From Prorocentrum cordatum (taxonomy: Eukaryota; Sar; Dinophyceae; Prorocentrales; Prorocentraceae), in contig CAUYUJ010020669.1 in NCBI GenBank assembly GCA_963575745.1, positions 1-64,000 on the forward strand: a DNA stretch of 64,000 nucleotides, given 5' to 3'. The notes under the pieces were generated by a model. That model had not been told where the DNA came from and ran no database searches. It worked only from the letters and a program-made list of their open reading frames with translations. The position numbers and the translations under genes are program-made. Shown piece by piece: positions 1 to 11,460 of this stretch. Each line of letters starts with the position of its first letter. Within the stretch, counting starts at the first letter, position 1.

Positions 1-57
1 TTCCTCCTCCTCCTCCTCCTCCTCTTCCTCCTCCTCCTCCTCCTCCTCCTCCTCCTA
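1..57 (+). repeat. (CCT)n microsatellite
   Basis: Nearly pure CCT triplets with two TTC interruptions. The array abuts the 5' side of the retroelement reading frame, so it may mark the truncation point of that element. Confidence 0.95.
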
Positions 58-98
58 TATGGCTTTCAGCTCGTTCGCGATCGAGCTCGTCGCAGTGA

Positions 99-2987
99 TA
101 TGCAGCGTCATTTGGATACTCTCTACCACCTTTGGGCAGACTTGGCAGAGGTGGAGCTTGCAGCCAGTCGGCACCAAGAGCTTCGAGGCCAGGGGCTTCG
201 CGGCAAGCCTCCCCGGCTGATCTGGTCGCAGGTCTTGGGGCGAGAGAGTGCGGATTTGAAGATCGGCAGCCTGGCCTCTATGCGTTCAGATGGCTGGAGA
301 GGTCATTTCGTGCTGTGCTGGCTGCTGCTGCGCAGGACTATCCCGGCAGCGGTATCGCTTCATTCGTCGGGGCGTTGCGGCAGCCACCGGCCCCCGTCAG
401 GGACCATTTACACGAGTTCCAGGACATCATTGATATGGTTCAGACTTTCTTGGAGCGTTTTCCTGGGAATGGTCTGGATTTGGATGCTGGAGCGGTTATT
501 CTTGAGCGTTTAGAGGTCGGGCTCACGGAGTACACGATCAAGTCCAGGGAGGAATCCAGGAAGTCTTGGAGAGCATGGCTGCTCGACGGCATCGATCGTG
601 GAGGCCGCCGTGCACATAATTGGACCAAGGAGCAGAAGCCGTGGCGGCCTACCACGACGCTTTCAGCCCATGGTCAAGTTGTTTCAGATCCTTGCTCACT
701 TTTGGCCTCTGAGGCTGCCAAGTTCGCTGGGTTGTGGGAGAGTAAGGACACTCGGGAGCCCGAAGGCCCAGTGGAGTATCTGGAGCTCCTGGAACCCATC
801 ACCCCCGACAGGCTCCGCGAGGTGTCCAGGTCGTACAGCAAGTTCTCAGCGACCAGCTTAGATGGATTCCACTGCCGTCATTTCGACTCGCTGTCCGAGC
901 CCTTGCTGCTGGTGCTCTCCTCCCTGCTCGCGCTGATGGAGTGCTCTTCTATCTTACCCAGGCAGATTCAGATCGTGTTTCTTTTTCTGCTTGGTAAACC
1001 GGCAGGCGGCTTCCGGCCGATAGGCCTCTTTAGCGCGGTCTACCGAGTCTGGGGGCGAGCGAGACGCCCTCATGCAGTCTCTTGGGAATCTGCACACCCT
1101 CGTGCTTACTTAGCTGCTTCAGCTTTTTGTGGTGCCAGCGACGTCGTCTGGCGTCAGGCCGTGCGAAGCGAGCTCGGAGTCCGTGGAGGTGCCACAGCTG
1201 TTAGTGTACTTTGGGACTTGCACAAGTTCCACGAACGAATCCGTCTGGACGTCCTCTTAGACAGAGCTGAACTCCTGGGATTCCCGAAAGCCTTGGTTCG
1301 ACTTGCGGTTCATGCTTACCGAGGCCCTAGATTCGTCACACTTTCGAACATGGTGGACGGGCCACACTTTGCACAGCTAGGTGTGATAGCTGGCTGCTCA
1401 TATGCCACTACATTTGTACGCATCTACCTCATTCCCGCCTTGGACACCTTATCCCTCCCTCGTTGTATCTACCTCACGGTATGTATTGACGACTATGGTC
1501 TTTCAGGGACGGGGTCGGAACGTACCATCACAGGGGACATCAAGGATGCAGCGGCCCAGCTAGGCGATATCATCCGCAACGAGTTGCATAGTTCAATTTC
1601 AGAGGACAAGGCTGCCCTCATCAGCTCCTCCACCAAGGTGGGGGACCATTTGCGCTCATTCTTCGGCGGCCTCGGAGGGACCTCCAACTTTGCCGTCAAC
1701 CTCGGCGTGGACGACACCGCCGGCAGGCCCCGCAGGCGCCCGAAAAGGAGTGCAAAATTTAAGGAAAGGCAGCGTACTTTCCAAGTTCGTGCTAAACGTA
1801 TTCGGCGCGCCAGAGATGTTCTGGGACGCCACGCCAAGAAAATCTTTGTTTCAGGAGGCATGTCAGCAGCTACCTTCGGCAGCGAAATCCACGGAATCTC
1901 AGATTACGAGCTTGGGAATCTTCGGAGGGCCTTTGGACGATGCGTCAAACCTTCAGCTGGCTCCCGGTCCCTCACGGCGGTGACGATCCTGGAAAACGAT
2001 CCCTGTTGGTACCCATCTGTTGCCCCAGTGGTTCGCTACTCGAAGGAAGTATGGACCAACCAGCTTCGTGAGTTCGAGTTCTCGGTGCCGTTTGCGCAGT
2101 TGCGGGAGGCGTGGGCTTCTGCGTTCGCTGCGGTGAGCCCTTCCTGGAAATCCTGCTCTGGCCCAGTGATGGCCATGCGGTTATCATTACTTCGGATTGG
2201 TTGGCATATGACAGATTTTGTGACTCTTGTTTCAGATATGGATGTCCGTATAAGCTTAACTACGACCTCCCCGAAACTAGTGAAGAAGTTGCTCCATGAG
2301 GGAGCCATTCGTGAACTCCAGAGATCAGCAGGGGCCAAGCTAGGATTCCAGGACAGGGCGTGCTTCGACGTTGTCGGCTCGGCGCTGCGCAGCAAGAAGT
2401 ACAGCCCGTACGTCAAGGGCTGTGTCAAGGCCTTATGCTGCGATGCGATCTGGCCGAGAGTGCGCGCCGCCGAGGCCGGATACCAGCTCAGCAGCGTGCT
2501 CTGCCCGCTGTGCCGGGATGCTCCTGATACGATCTTTCACAGGCTGTGGCAGTGTGAAGCTGTTGCGGCTGAGCGTTGTGAAACGGTCCCTCAGGATGTG
2601 ATCGATTCTGCCCTTGCGGTCGATCAGAACAGCGACGACTTCCAATTATACACTAAGGCCATTTTCCCCCACCCAGGCGATCAGCTCCCAGGACCAGCAA
2701 AGGACGGTGGCATCCAGGTTACTTGGGCTGACGACCCGGACTCGACCAGTACTGAGATCCGGGGCCATGTATTTTTTGACGGTTCTGCTTTCAAATCTTC
2801 GATTTCGGAGCTTGACAGGGCTGGGTGGGGGCTAGCAGTTTTAGACGATGACGGCAAGCATCTGGTTTCGATTTCTGGCCCTATGTGGGCTGAGTTTCCG
2901 CAGACCTCCCAGGCCGGAGAGTACGGGGCTTTGTCCGCGGGCAACGAAATCCTTGCGGGGCCCTCCGAGGATACAGTGACTGCCTGA
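99..2987 (+). pseudogene. Retroelement polyprotein: reverse transcriptase, zinc knuckle, start of RNase H
   Basis: The frame is open from 99 to the stop at 2985-2987; no ATG lies near its start, so the 5' end is probably missing and codons are counted here from 132. Reverse-transcriptase blocks appear in the usual order: a fingers motif GGFRPIGLFSAVYRVW (about residue 292), a motif A-like WDLHKFHERI (about 358), a motif B-like GVIAGCSYATT (about 415) and the catalytic pair in VCIDDYGLSG (about 450). A zinc-knuckle pattern CPLC-x(9)-H-x(4)-C follows near residue 791, as in zf-RVT regions of non-LTR elements. RNase H starts near residue 880 with the first catalytic Asp in FFDGSAF. The frame is lost within RNase H and continues one frame over, so this copy is broken, though the RT active-site aspartates look intact. 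I see no endonuclease domain; it may lie in the missing 5' part. Family-level identification is firm, clade assignment is not. Confidence 0.85.
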
Positions 2988-3784
2988 ATGTAGTGAAAGC
3001 TTTCGCTCTCCCGCCAGCCGTCCAGACTTCTTACCGCCGGCCATCTGCGGGAATGTTCCTGCGTATGCGCAGCACTTTGTTTCACACCGTTCATAAGGTA
3101 AAAGGTCACCAGGTTGAGAGCGATGATTTAACTTATTTTCAGCGGTTTTGTAAGGCAGGCGATGATGCCGACGACGCCGCGGCCAAGAGAGGCGCAGCTG
3201 CCCACGCTCGTGCGTCCGATGAACAGTGGCAGCTTGTCTCCAGGCGCGTGAAGATAGCTCAGCATGTCTGTAAACTCGCTCACACGCTGATGCCGCTGTG
3301 GCCTCGGTTGAATTTAGACGGTGTTGGGCGTGCGCCCAACCCACCTCCCCCTCCGAAGGCCGTTTCCTCGCACCCGCATGCTTGGATTTGGCTTGGATCT
3401 TTTTGGAGGTGCCAGAATTGTTTTCGCTTTAAGAGGCAGGTGAGTAGGCCGCCTGACTCTGGGTGTTCTGGCAAGCTCCCGCCTGTGGCCTTGACGCTTC
3501 AGGATCGAGGGCATAAAATGGTTGCCCTTTTATGTTCCAACTCCACGATGCTGTATGTTTGTACTCGCTGTTATGGGTACACCAGTGGAGGCCAATTCAA
3601 AAAGCTCCGGACACAGTGCACTCCTGAGGTCCCAGGGCGCCTGTCTAAGTCCGCTGCTGCTGTGGTGAGTTCTCTAAAGCGAGGCCTTCACCCCAAAACT
3701 GCTGGTGTCACCTGCGAGTTTTTCAATCCCGAGGCGGCTGAGTCTGAGTCCTCTCTCCAGGAAGTCGCCGCACAGAGGCAATAG
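2972..3784 (+). pseudogene. Retroelement C-terminal part: end of RNase H and zinc ribbon
   Basis: This is the downstream part of the same protein in another frame. RNase H resumes with DCLNVVKAF (from 2978), then the late RNase H motif KVKGHQ and GDDADDAAAKRG, which would carry the last catalytic Asp. The switch from the upstream frame falls between about 2961 and 2972, in a GC-rich stretch, and a single-base indel explains it. After RNase H come two CxxC pairs, WRCQNCF and VCTRCYGY, then the tail RGLHPKT. The same tail recurs at 10143-10203, so it belongs to the element family. The stop is at 3782-3784, and about 100 bp of non-coding 3' sequence follow before a short CCT tract. Confidence 0.8.
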
Positions 3785-3888
3785 ATGCCCAGGCTGATGC
3801 TGGTAAACGGTCTGGATCAGACTAGCTTGCTCTAATATTCTCCCTGTGGTATCATCTGCAGGCACCCGTCCTAGTTTAAACAAATCCG

Positions 3889-3930
3889 CCTCCTCCTCCT
3901 CCTCCTCATCCTCCTCCCCCTCCATCCCTT
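3889..3930 (+). repeat. Short (CCT)n tract at retroelement 3' side
   Basis: CCT triplets with a CAT interruption lie between the retroelement's 3' flank and the next repeat. This could be the 3' tail of the retroelement, compare the CCT tails of family A. Confidence 0.7.
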
Positions 3931-3934
3931 TTCC

Positions 3935-4752
3935 TGATACACAACTTCTCCCTGTCGCACCTGGAGGCCAGTTTTTAGGACAGGCCGGGCGTTTCGCCTG
4001 GGACTTCCTCACCACGTGTGGAAAGTGGCAACAGTTCCACAGATGATGGGCGGGTGGTTTTGAAACTGTTGCTCTCGCCTTCGCGCCGCGCGCACTCTCT
4101 TAAACACTTGCGAGACCTTCGCGGGTTGAGGATCACCCGTTTTCAAAATGTGGCTCTCGCCGCAGCGACGCGCACATTCGTCCAAAAACCTTTACAAGAG
4201 ATTCACGGATTGAAGATAACCCGTTTTCAAAATGTGGCTCTCGCCTTCGCGCCGCGCACGCTCGTTCTAAACAATTGCAAGAGCTTGACGAATTGAGGGC
4301 GACTCCTTTTCGAAATGTGGCTCTCGCCTTAGCGCCACGCACATTCGCTTATAACATCTGCAAGAGTTTGACGGGTTTCTACGATCAGCGAAACAGAAAT
4401 GGTGTTTTGGAAGGATTCTGGATTTTGCGGGCGCAACAGTTACGTTGATTCGCGGTGTTGAAATCCCAAGAATTGCGTTCTGGCGCGATACAGGATCGTC
4501 AAGACACATCAGTCAGGTTGATCCGTGGCGTTGGACTCCCCAGAACAATGTGTTGGCATGCTTCTGGGCCTGCAAAACGGTTGTCTTCCAACGAGGCAGA
4601 TCCCTCGGTGGAAATGAACCGTTGCAGGGGCAAATGAAGAGGGAGCTTGGCGCGAGGGTGTATTCCAACATCGTTGATGCCTCTTGGGTTTACACTGGTC
4701 CTCCTCCTCCACCTCCTCCTCCTCCTCCTCCTCCTCCTCCTCCTCCTCCTCA
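3935..4752 (+). mobile_element. Dispersed repeat family A, copy 1, with (CCT)n tail
   Basis: About 750 bp built from two blocks of degenerate tandem units. The first has units of about 75 bp containing AATGTGGCTCTCGCC and GCGCCGCGCAC. The second has units around GTTGATTCGCGGCGTTG-like sequence and GTTCTGGCGCGA. A head block with GGGCGTTTCGCCTGGGAC opens the element. It ends GGTTTACACTGGT and runs straight into (CCT)n at 4691-4752. Three more copies lie at 13537, 41960 (inverted) and 58786 (inverted), all with the triplet array at the same end. No protein is recognisable. A non-coding retroposon with a microsatellite tail is the inference. Confidence 0.7.
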
Positions 4753-5545
4753 TTGTGTGTTCCGCCCCTGCAGCCTCTGCTTCAGCCTCTAGGTGTTGCC
4801 GGGATGCCGCCCCGCGCCCACTGCCAGGGTGATTCAGCTCTGGCTGGCCGCCCCGGCCGCTACAAGGCGATGCACCTCCCCCTCCTTTTCCCCCCCCTTT
4901 CCCTCCCCCGCGGCCGCCCGCCCGTGCCCTTCTCCTCACCCCCCCTTTCCCCTTGCTGCCGGACAATCAGCGCCTGCCGTTTCCCGGCCCACTCGAGCGC
5001 GCGTGCGGACTGCCTCTGCCGCGCTGCAATGTAAAAGATGTTTTCCGCCCCCTCCTCTCATTGCGAAAAAGATCACAGCGGGAGGAGTTGCTCCTCAGAA
5101 TCAAGCGCTCCATCGGCCGCCATGCCAACACCGTCTGGCCTTGCGCACACCAACAAGCACTGGCGGGGAGGGCAGCAGTGAAGACAAACCCGCATGTATG
5201 CCCCGGGGCTGCACCCCGCCAGGCACACGCCGCAACGAGGATTTTGGGTTTCGGCGTCGAGGGTCTCCCACCGGGCCCCTGGACCGTCAAAAACCTGCTC
5301 GGGATGAAAGCTTGTCCCGCTGAAGGGGTCAGCACCTCCGGGAGATCTGGGTTTCTCCAGCCCTGGCGTTCATCAGAAGACTTCGGCACCTCGATGGCTG
5401 CATTTTTGCTACTGTGTGCCCAAAAATGCCAAGGACGTCCGTGGACCTCCAGGGGTCAAGATACGGGACGCCAAATAAAAAATGTACGACCTCATCCTCG
5501 TCGTTCTCGTCCGCGTCCTCTTCCCACCTCCCTTCTCCTGCCTCC
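4753..5545. other. No recognised gene
   Basis: GC-rich sequence with C-rich runs at 4880-4950. Open frames here show no family I recognise. Confidence 0.5.
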
Positions 5546-5548
5546 TCT

Positions 5549-5838
5549 CTCCTCCTTGCTCCTGCTCCTCCTCCTCCTCCTCCTTCTCCTCCGCCTCCTC
5601 CTCCTCCTCCTCCTCCTCCTCCTCCTCTCTCCTCCCGCTTCCTCCTCCTCCTCCTCCTACAGAATATGTCCTCCTCCACTTTCTCCTTCTCTCTAGGTTC
5701 CTCATGCCTCTTCGCTCCTCATCCTCATCCCTATCTTCCTCCTGTTCGTCCTCGTTCTCTTCCTCATCCTCCTCCTCCTCCTTGTCGTTTTCCTCCTCCT
5801 CCTCCTCCTCCTCCTCCTCCTCCTCCTCCTCCTCCTTC
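5549..5838 (+). repeat. (CCT)n arrays
   Basis: Two pyrimidine-strand CCT blocks (5549-5662 and 5763-5838) are separated by degenerate CTCTTC-rich sequence. More imperfect C/T-rich sequence runs on to about 6140. Open frames in every reading frame encode only Pro, Leu, Ser or Arg, Glu, Gly runs and are artefacts of the triplet. Confidence 0.9.
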
Positions 5839-6139
5839 CCCTGACAAGACGGAGGGGGTCCTGCATCCGTATTCCAGCGCAGAGAGCTGGCGTGCGTGAC
5901 CGATCGCGCATAGGGGGCGGGCACTCTCCGGGCAAGTGGCTTGGACATCGACCGACGTTCCTCCTCCTCCTCATCCCGCTCGTCTTTGTTTGGTTTGGTT
6001 TGTTTGCCTTTTTTGTCCACCCATCCTCCCTCCTCCTCGTCATCGTCCCCGTCATCCTACTCTTCGTCCCCTCCCTCGTTCTTGTCCTGCTCCCTCCTCA
6101 CCCTCCTGCTTGCCCTCATCACTCCACCCGACTTATTAT

Positions 6140-6910
6140 CTTTCTACCCACCTAGGACTCCTCATTGAAATATGGTTGCTCCTCCATGCTCCTCCGTGTG
6201 GCCCCTGCTGCAACAAATTATCAGGCACCTATACAGTTCAAAACTATCCCCCCTTCGAACCTCGAACGTAGAAGGCCGAACAACCACCCGTAGAAGTACT
6301 ACCTCTTACCCAACCAACCCTTAGGGCGAAGATGGTCTAGGGAGGTTCCTATTACAATCCGACTCTTCTTCTTCTTCGAGGAGAGGCTCCCATCCTCTTC
6401 CCAGAGCATATTTCACAAACATGAGTCACAATGCTGGTTCGCCTTCTCGTCCTTGCAAGTTCTCAAGATGGCTCCCAGATCGCCAAGCAAAGCCCTAAGA
6501 GGGGCCCATCAAGCCCCCAAGACGACCCCAAGAGCGCTCAATAGCGCCCCGAGGTGGCTCCAAGATGTGAGTTTGGGTAATCCGACGGGGGGACAGTAAT
6601 TAACTAATGCCGCACTCTTGTTTAGCGGTTGCCCTCCAAGATGGCCCGCAAAGTGCCCCCAGGGCCCCAAGAAAGCCCCAGGAGGGCATCCGAGGCTCTC
6701 AATCAAAAGGGCCCCTACCCCAACGGGCCTCCATTGTTGGTATCCTTGTTTCAATCGCTTCTCCACTTCCCTGCTGCCACCAGCTCGCCTGGCGAATTCT
6801 GGATGGGCAGGCGGAGTTGCGCGAAGCGTTCAGAATTTGTTCAGCACTGGGTCCCTGGACCCGTCGACGACGACGTCCCTGGGACTGGCGCTTCATGCCG
6901 AATCAGGCTG
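6140..6910. other. Unassigned, with degenerate CCCCAAGA-type repeat
   Basis: From about 6470 to 6735 the sequence is a loose succession of words such as CCCCAAGACGACCCC and GGGCCCCAAGAAAGCCCC. The same style recurs at 32805, 34745 and 53830. No gene is recognised. Confidence 0.5.
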
Positions 6911-6914
6911 TAAC

Positions 6915-7092
6915 TACAGTCGGCCCGTATCATAAAGATGCACGATAAGGATGCAAGGGTCTTGGAAGGCCATGTCGCCACTTTGCGGGCGGGGCGCGGC
7001 CGACGAAAGTGGCCAAGGATGGGCCGAGGAGGCAAGGATGCAAGGATACCCTTGGGAACGTTGCCCATCCTTACTATGCGGGTTGACTGTAA
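6915..7092. mobile_element. Short TIR element, family TIR-4, copy 1
   Basis: The left end reads TACAGTCGGCCCGTAT and continues to AAGATG. The right end, reverse-complemented, reads TTACAGTCAACCCGCAT and continues to AAGGATG. About 178 bp. GTAAC stands at 6910-6914 and again at 7089-7093, a possible target duplication. The interior is related along its length to 28417-28596, and a left-end fragment lies at 33773. There is no coding capacity, so it would be non-autonomous. Confidence 0.6.
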
Positions 7093-7261
7093 CAACCATA
7101 CGACCCGAAAACACCCCCTGGGCGAAGGAGACGACGAGCACACTCTGACTGGAGTTTTGCAAGACGATGGGGGCCTGGGTCAAGGCCCAGAACTCCGCCG
7201 CCATGCTTTGCTCACAGCGTGGACCCCTGGAGCTCTGGACCGTCTCCGCGCGACCACAATT

Positions 7262-7530
7262 TCCTCCTCCTCCTCCTCCTCCTCCTCCTCCTCCTCCTCC
7301 GCCTCCTCCTCCTCTTCCGCCACCTCCTCCCTCATCCTCCTCCTCCTCCCGCCTCCGCCTCCTCCTCCTCCGCTCCTCCTCCCTCGCCTCCTCCTCCTCC
7401 TCCTCTCCTCCTCCTCCTCACTCCTCCGCCTCCTCCTCCTCCACCTCCTTCGCCTCTTCCTCCTCCTCCTCCTCCTCCTCCTCCTCCTCCTCCTCCTCCT
7501 CCTCCTCCTCCTGCTCCTCATCCTCCTCCC
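7262..7530 (+). repeat. (CCT)n array
   Basis: About 270 bp of CCT with GCC and CAC interruptions. Overlapping open frames in both strands are repeat artefacts. Confidence 0.95.
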
Positions 7531-7816
7531 GAGTCCGTTTTTGGCGGTCCCAGGGCCGGCGAGACCCCCCCAGACACACGCGCCACAAGACAGAGGCATC
7601 GATGTTGTTCACAGTCAGGGTGAGCACCCGCTGCGGCGCCACTGGCGCGTTCCCCTCCGGCCGACCGGCCGGTGATCGGCAAACCCCAGCTGCGCGCCGC
7701 GCCGGCGCGGCCGCCGGCGAGGTGGCGGGGGACTCGAGGGCAGGCGATCTGGGCGGCGGGGGACGAGGGGGCGGGACAGAAAGGACGAGGGGGAAACAGA
7801 AAAGGGCGAGAACGGA

Positions 7817-8135
7817 GGAGGAGGAGGAGGAGGAGGAGGAGGAGGAGGAGGAGGAGGAAAAGGACGATGCTCTCCTCCCTTCAACCTTCTCCAACCTCAT
7901 CCTCGGAGGGAGGGGAGAGCAGTGGAGGAGGAGGAGGAGGAGGAGGAGGAGGAGGAGGAGGAGGGGAGGAGAGGAGCGGAGGAGGAGGAGGAGGTGGAGG
8001 CGGAATCTCCCTCCTCTGATCTTCTCCGCCTCCTCCACCCCCTCCTTCCTTTGCTCCTCCTCCTCCTCCTCCTCCTCCTCCACCTCCTCCGCCTCTTCCC
8101 CCCTTCTGACCTCCTCCTCCGACCTCCGACGACCT
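7817..8135. repeat. Convergent (GGA)n then (CCT)n
   Basis: GGA runs at 7817-7860 and 7921-7995 are followed within 50 bp by CCT runs at 8040-8135. On one strand this is a purine block followed by its complement, so it could fold into a long hairpin. Confidence 0.9.
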
Positions 8136-8895
8136 GCAGCGGCCGTCCGTCGTGTCCCCCGAGAGGGGGGCCCTCGGTGAGGTGAGGGGGGGGGAGGGGG
8201 GGCTCGGCTGGCGGGGCCCGTGCTGGCGGCGGATGGGCGGGGGCGGGGAGGGGGGAGGGAAGGGGGGAGGGGGGAGGGAAGGAGGAGGGAGGGGGGGCGA
8301 AGGGCACCCGAATCCGAAGCCAGCTCGTGAAGTTCTGGCCTGCCTCCTCCGCCATGCTCATGTGAGAGGGGAGGGAGGAGGGGGGAGGCGGGGAGGGGGG
8401 CTGGGGGAGGGCGGGTGGGAATCTTCGGCGTTTCGGGCCCTTCCGCCCCGGGACCGTCCAAGAATGACTCGGGGTGATCATCCAGCCCAGGAGTCGGAAC
8501 AGTCGGAGCCCCACGACGTCACGAAAAACTGCAACGTCGGAGGGAAGGGAACGAGGAGGAGGTTCGAGGATCCAAGTGTCGGCCGGCTCTTCTCCCCCGC
8601 CGGACCTCGTGGGGCAGCCACGGCCGGATCCGTCTCGAGGTGCTGGCCAGACCGCCGCACAACTGGACGGATCTAGGGGTCGACCTTGAGAGTAGCAGAA
8701 TGTCCCCGCTAAATTTTAGAACATGAACGAGGCGACATCAGGTGTCTCACTCGTCCGTCGGTAAGAAAAGATTCGAACTCGCCCTGAAAGCAGATCAGCG
8801 CCCCGGTGATGGACGAGAGGGGGCTGCGTCAGAGGCTTGGACGATCCAAAGACGCAGGCTGATATGTCTGCTCGTCTGAATGAGAAGGGTGAAGG
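8136..8895. other. G-rich tract and unassigned sequence
   Basis: Positions 8180-8420 are dense in G runs on the plus strand (GGGGGG and GGGAGG repeats), so G-quadruplexes are likely in single strands. The rest shows nothing I recognise. Confidence 0.6.
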
Positions 8896-9065
8896 AGGGA
8901 GGGAGGAAGAAGAAGAGGAGGAGGAGGAGGAGGAGGAGGAGGACGGCCTCCTCCTCCTCCTCACTTCCTCCTCCTCCTCCTCCCGACGCCGACGCCGACG
9001 CCGACGCCGATGCCGACGCCGACGACGACGACGACGACGCCGACGCCGAAGCCGACGACCGACGC
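8896..9065. repeat. (GGA)n, (CCT)n and GACGCC hexamer repeats in series
   Basis: GGA at 8905-8943, CCT at 8948-8982, then GACGCC/GACGAC units to 9063. The hexamer recurs at 63308-63520. Confidence 0.9.
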
Positions 9066-9721
9066 CGCCAGGAAGCCTCTGAAGAGATCTCCGTGGCTGT
9101 CTCCGAGGAAGGCTCCAGGGCCCAGAGCTCCGTCCCCCAAAATTGCACGAACTTGCACGCAGAAAGACCTCGGCCAGAGGATACTCCATACGTGGCGACG
9201 AAAAAAATCCAACACGAACACAAAGACTCTCCTCTGATCCAGAGACCCAAAGCCTTGATGTTGTCAATGCGGGGTTCTCGGAAGTCCCAACCTTTTTCCC
9301 CAGGGCCAGTTCTTCGTCCCGAGTCGTTTCTTGGCGGTCCCAGGGCCCGTTGAAGGTCACTGGAGGCCGAACACGGGGAGAAGCCTCCGTCTCCCTGGGA
9401 CTCGGCGTTGCCAACACATTGCAACATCGCAAAACATCAGGAATGGAGCCCTAGAGCTAATCTGCCTGCGGCATGTCTCGACCCGGCTCGATATGCGAGG
9501 CCCCCGGGGCCCGAATCCGGGCGACAACGCCCGGCGTAAAACATCGCAGCGCCTGGATCACAAGACTTGATGCTTGCCAACACTTCGGGAGGTCCGGTCT
9601 GGGGAAGCAGGAGGAGGGAGGAGCTGGCGCTGGCCTGCCGCAATTCTGGCGCGACAAGCAAGACAACATCCCAAGCTCTTCCCACACTCCTGGAGGGTTT
9701 CTCCGAAGGGCTTCGGCGACC
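9066..9721. other. No recognised gene
   Basis: About 650 bp of unique-looking GC-rich sequence. Open frames exist on both strands but none matches a family I know. Confidence 0.5.
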
Positions 9722-9843
9722 CGTCCTCCTCCTCCTCCTCCTCCTCCTCCTCCTCCTCCTCCTCCTCCTCCTCCTCCTCCTCCTCCTCCTCCTCTCCTCC
9801 TCCTCCTCCTCCTCCTCCTCCTCCTCCTCCTCCCTCCTCCTCC
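9722..9843 (+). repeat. (CCT)n array
   Basis: About 120 bp of almost pure CCT, directly 5' of the retroelement tail fragment that follows. Confidence 0.95.
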
Positions 9844-10203
9844 TTCCTGGTGGTCCACGATTTCAGGGGTCCTGTTACGGGTCCGTGCGTGTCCGAGGCC
9901 CTGGCGGCGGCTGAGGAGGTCCTGGGGTCCGTGCCTGCGCCGCCAGGGGAGCCACCAGACGGGCTCGAGGCTTTCAGGGAGCTACAACACGTTTTAGTCA
10001 CCCACGGGACCATGGTCTGCTGCACCCAGTGTGGGGCCTCGTCGTCGGGGGAGGAGGGGTGGAGCGGACGCTCGAATCTGAATTCGAAGTGTGTGGGGCC
10101 GTCTTCCAATCCCGCCACCAGGGCCAACCAGAAGAGGAAGGCTGACCTGGTGGAGCGGGGCCTTCACCCCAAGACGGGGGTCCCGCTGCCCCCCCGCGCC
10201 TGA
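9844..10203 (+). pseudogene. Retroelement C-terminal zinc-ribbon fragment
   Basis: The open frame entering from the CCT array becomes protein-like at FLVVHDFRGPVTG and ends with a stop at 10201-10203. Near its end are HGTMVCCTQCG, with a CxxC pair, and LVERGLHPKTG. These match in order and spacing the C-terminal zinc ribbon and RGLHPKT tail of the retroelement at 2972-3784, so this is the 3' end of a second, more diverged member. RT and RNase H are absent; the (CCT)n array sits where the truncation begins. It is unlikely to make a functional protein. Homology between the two tails is visible here; the retroelement origin follows from the first copy's RT domain. Confidence 0.7.
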
Positions 10204-10313
10204 ACTTTGTTCGGCATTACTTTCTGAGGTTTCGCCTCCCCCTCCCGCCTTAAGTGGCTAGGGGGTTCATGTTTCCAGGGTTTTTCGGTTTCTCGGAGAA
10301 CTCCTGCAGGCTG
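10204..10313 (+). other. 3' flank of the retroelement fragment
   Basis: Non-coding sequence between the stop codon and the next CCT array, perhaps the element's 3' untranslated region. Confidence 0.4.
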
Positions 10314-10700
10314 CTCGCCTCCTCCTCCTCCCTCCTCCTCCCCCTCCTCCTCCTCCTCCTCCTCCTCCTCCTCCTCCTCCTCCTCCTCTTCCTCCTCCCC
10401 CTCCTCCTCCTCCTCCTCCTCCTCCGCCTCCTCCTCCTCGCTCCTCCTCCTCCCCCTCCTCCTCCTCCTCTCCTCCTCTCCTCCTCCCTCCGCCCCCTCC
10501 TCCATCTCCTCTCCTCCCCCCCCTCCTCCTCATCCTCCTCCTCTTCGCCTCCTCCTCCTCCTCCTTATTCTCCTCCTCCTCATCTTTCTCCGCCTCCGCT
10601 CCTCGCCTCCCTCCTCCTCCTCCTCCTCCCTCCTCCGCATCCTCCTCCGCCGCCTCCTCCTCCTCCTCCTCCTCCTCCTCCTCCTCCTCCTCCTCCTCCT
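10314..10700 (+). repeat. (CCT)n array
   Basis: Nearly 390 bp of CCT and CTC variants. Long open frames in several phases are artefacts. Confidence 0.95.
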
Positions 10701-11460
10701 CGGGTCGCCTATGGCCCCGGGGGGGGGGTGCACCTCCCTCCCCGCGGGGCGGGGCGACACGCTGTCAGGTCGCAGGGCAGAGCGTGTCGCCGGGGCCGCC
10801 GCCGAGACGCGAAGGAGGTGGGAGGGGGAGGATCACCGCGCGGGTGGCAAGTGACGCCAGAAGGGGAAGTTGCAGAAGGGCGTGGAGGTACGCTGGGCCC
10901 TCTTCGAGGGACGCCTTCGTTGGCCGGGAGGGCCCCTACAGGAGGAGTCCTCGGCCCCCTCCTGTGGCCAGCGACGCCGTCCGGAGCAGGTGTGGGTGGG
11001 AGCCCACGCAGCCCCGATAATGGAAGCTGCGCGGGGTGCGGGGCCTATTGTTAGGTCGGGCGTGTCCCCCTACAGGCGGATCTTGGACGAAAAATGAAAG
11101 AAAATCCCAAACAAATATCAAACAAATATTCAAAAATGCTCCAAAAATCGTCCGCATCCTATGTTTTACTCTTCTAGACTAGTCCCCCTGTTGAGGGACA
11201 GGCCCGATGAGGCCTACTGGAGGGGCCCAGAGCGCTGCAGGCGACGACGGCTGGCGGCGGCGGCCCGTGGCCCACGGCCGCGGCCTCGCCGGCGACGTTG
11301 CCGCAGAGGCGGCCGGCGAGGCCGCTGGGCCCCGCCCGCCGCCCAGCCGCAGGGGCGACGGGCTCTGCGGGGCGCTGCCCGCGACCTCCACGTCGGTGGC
11401 GACCTCCTGCGGGCGGCGGGCGGCCTGGGAGCGCCGCCGAGGCGGCCCCACTATCGAGCC
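10701..11460. other. No recognised gene
   Basis: GC-rich, with an AT-richer patch at 11085-11160. No family recognised. Confidence 0.5.
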
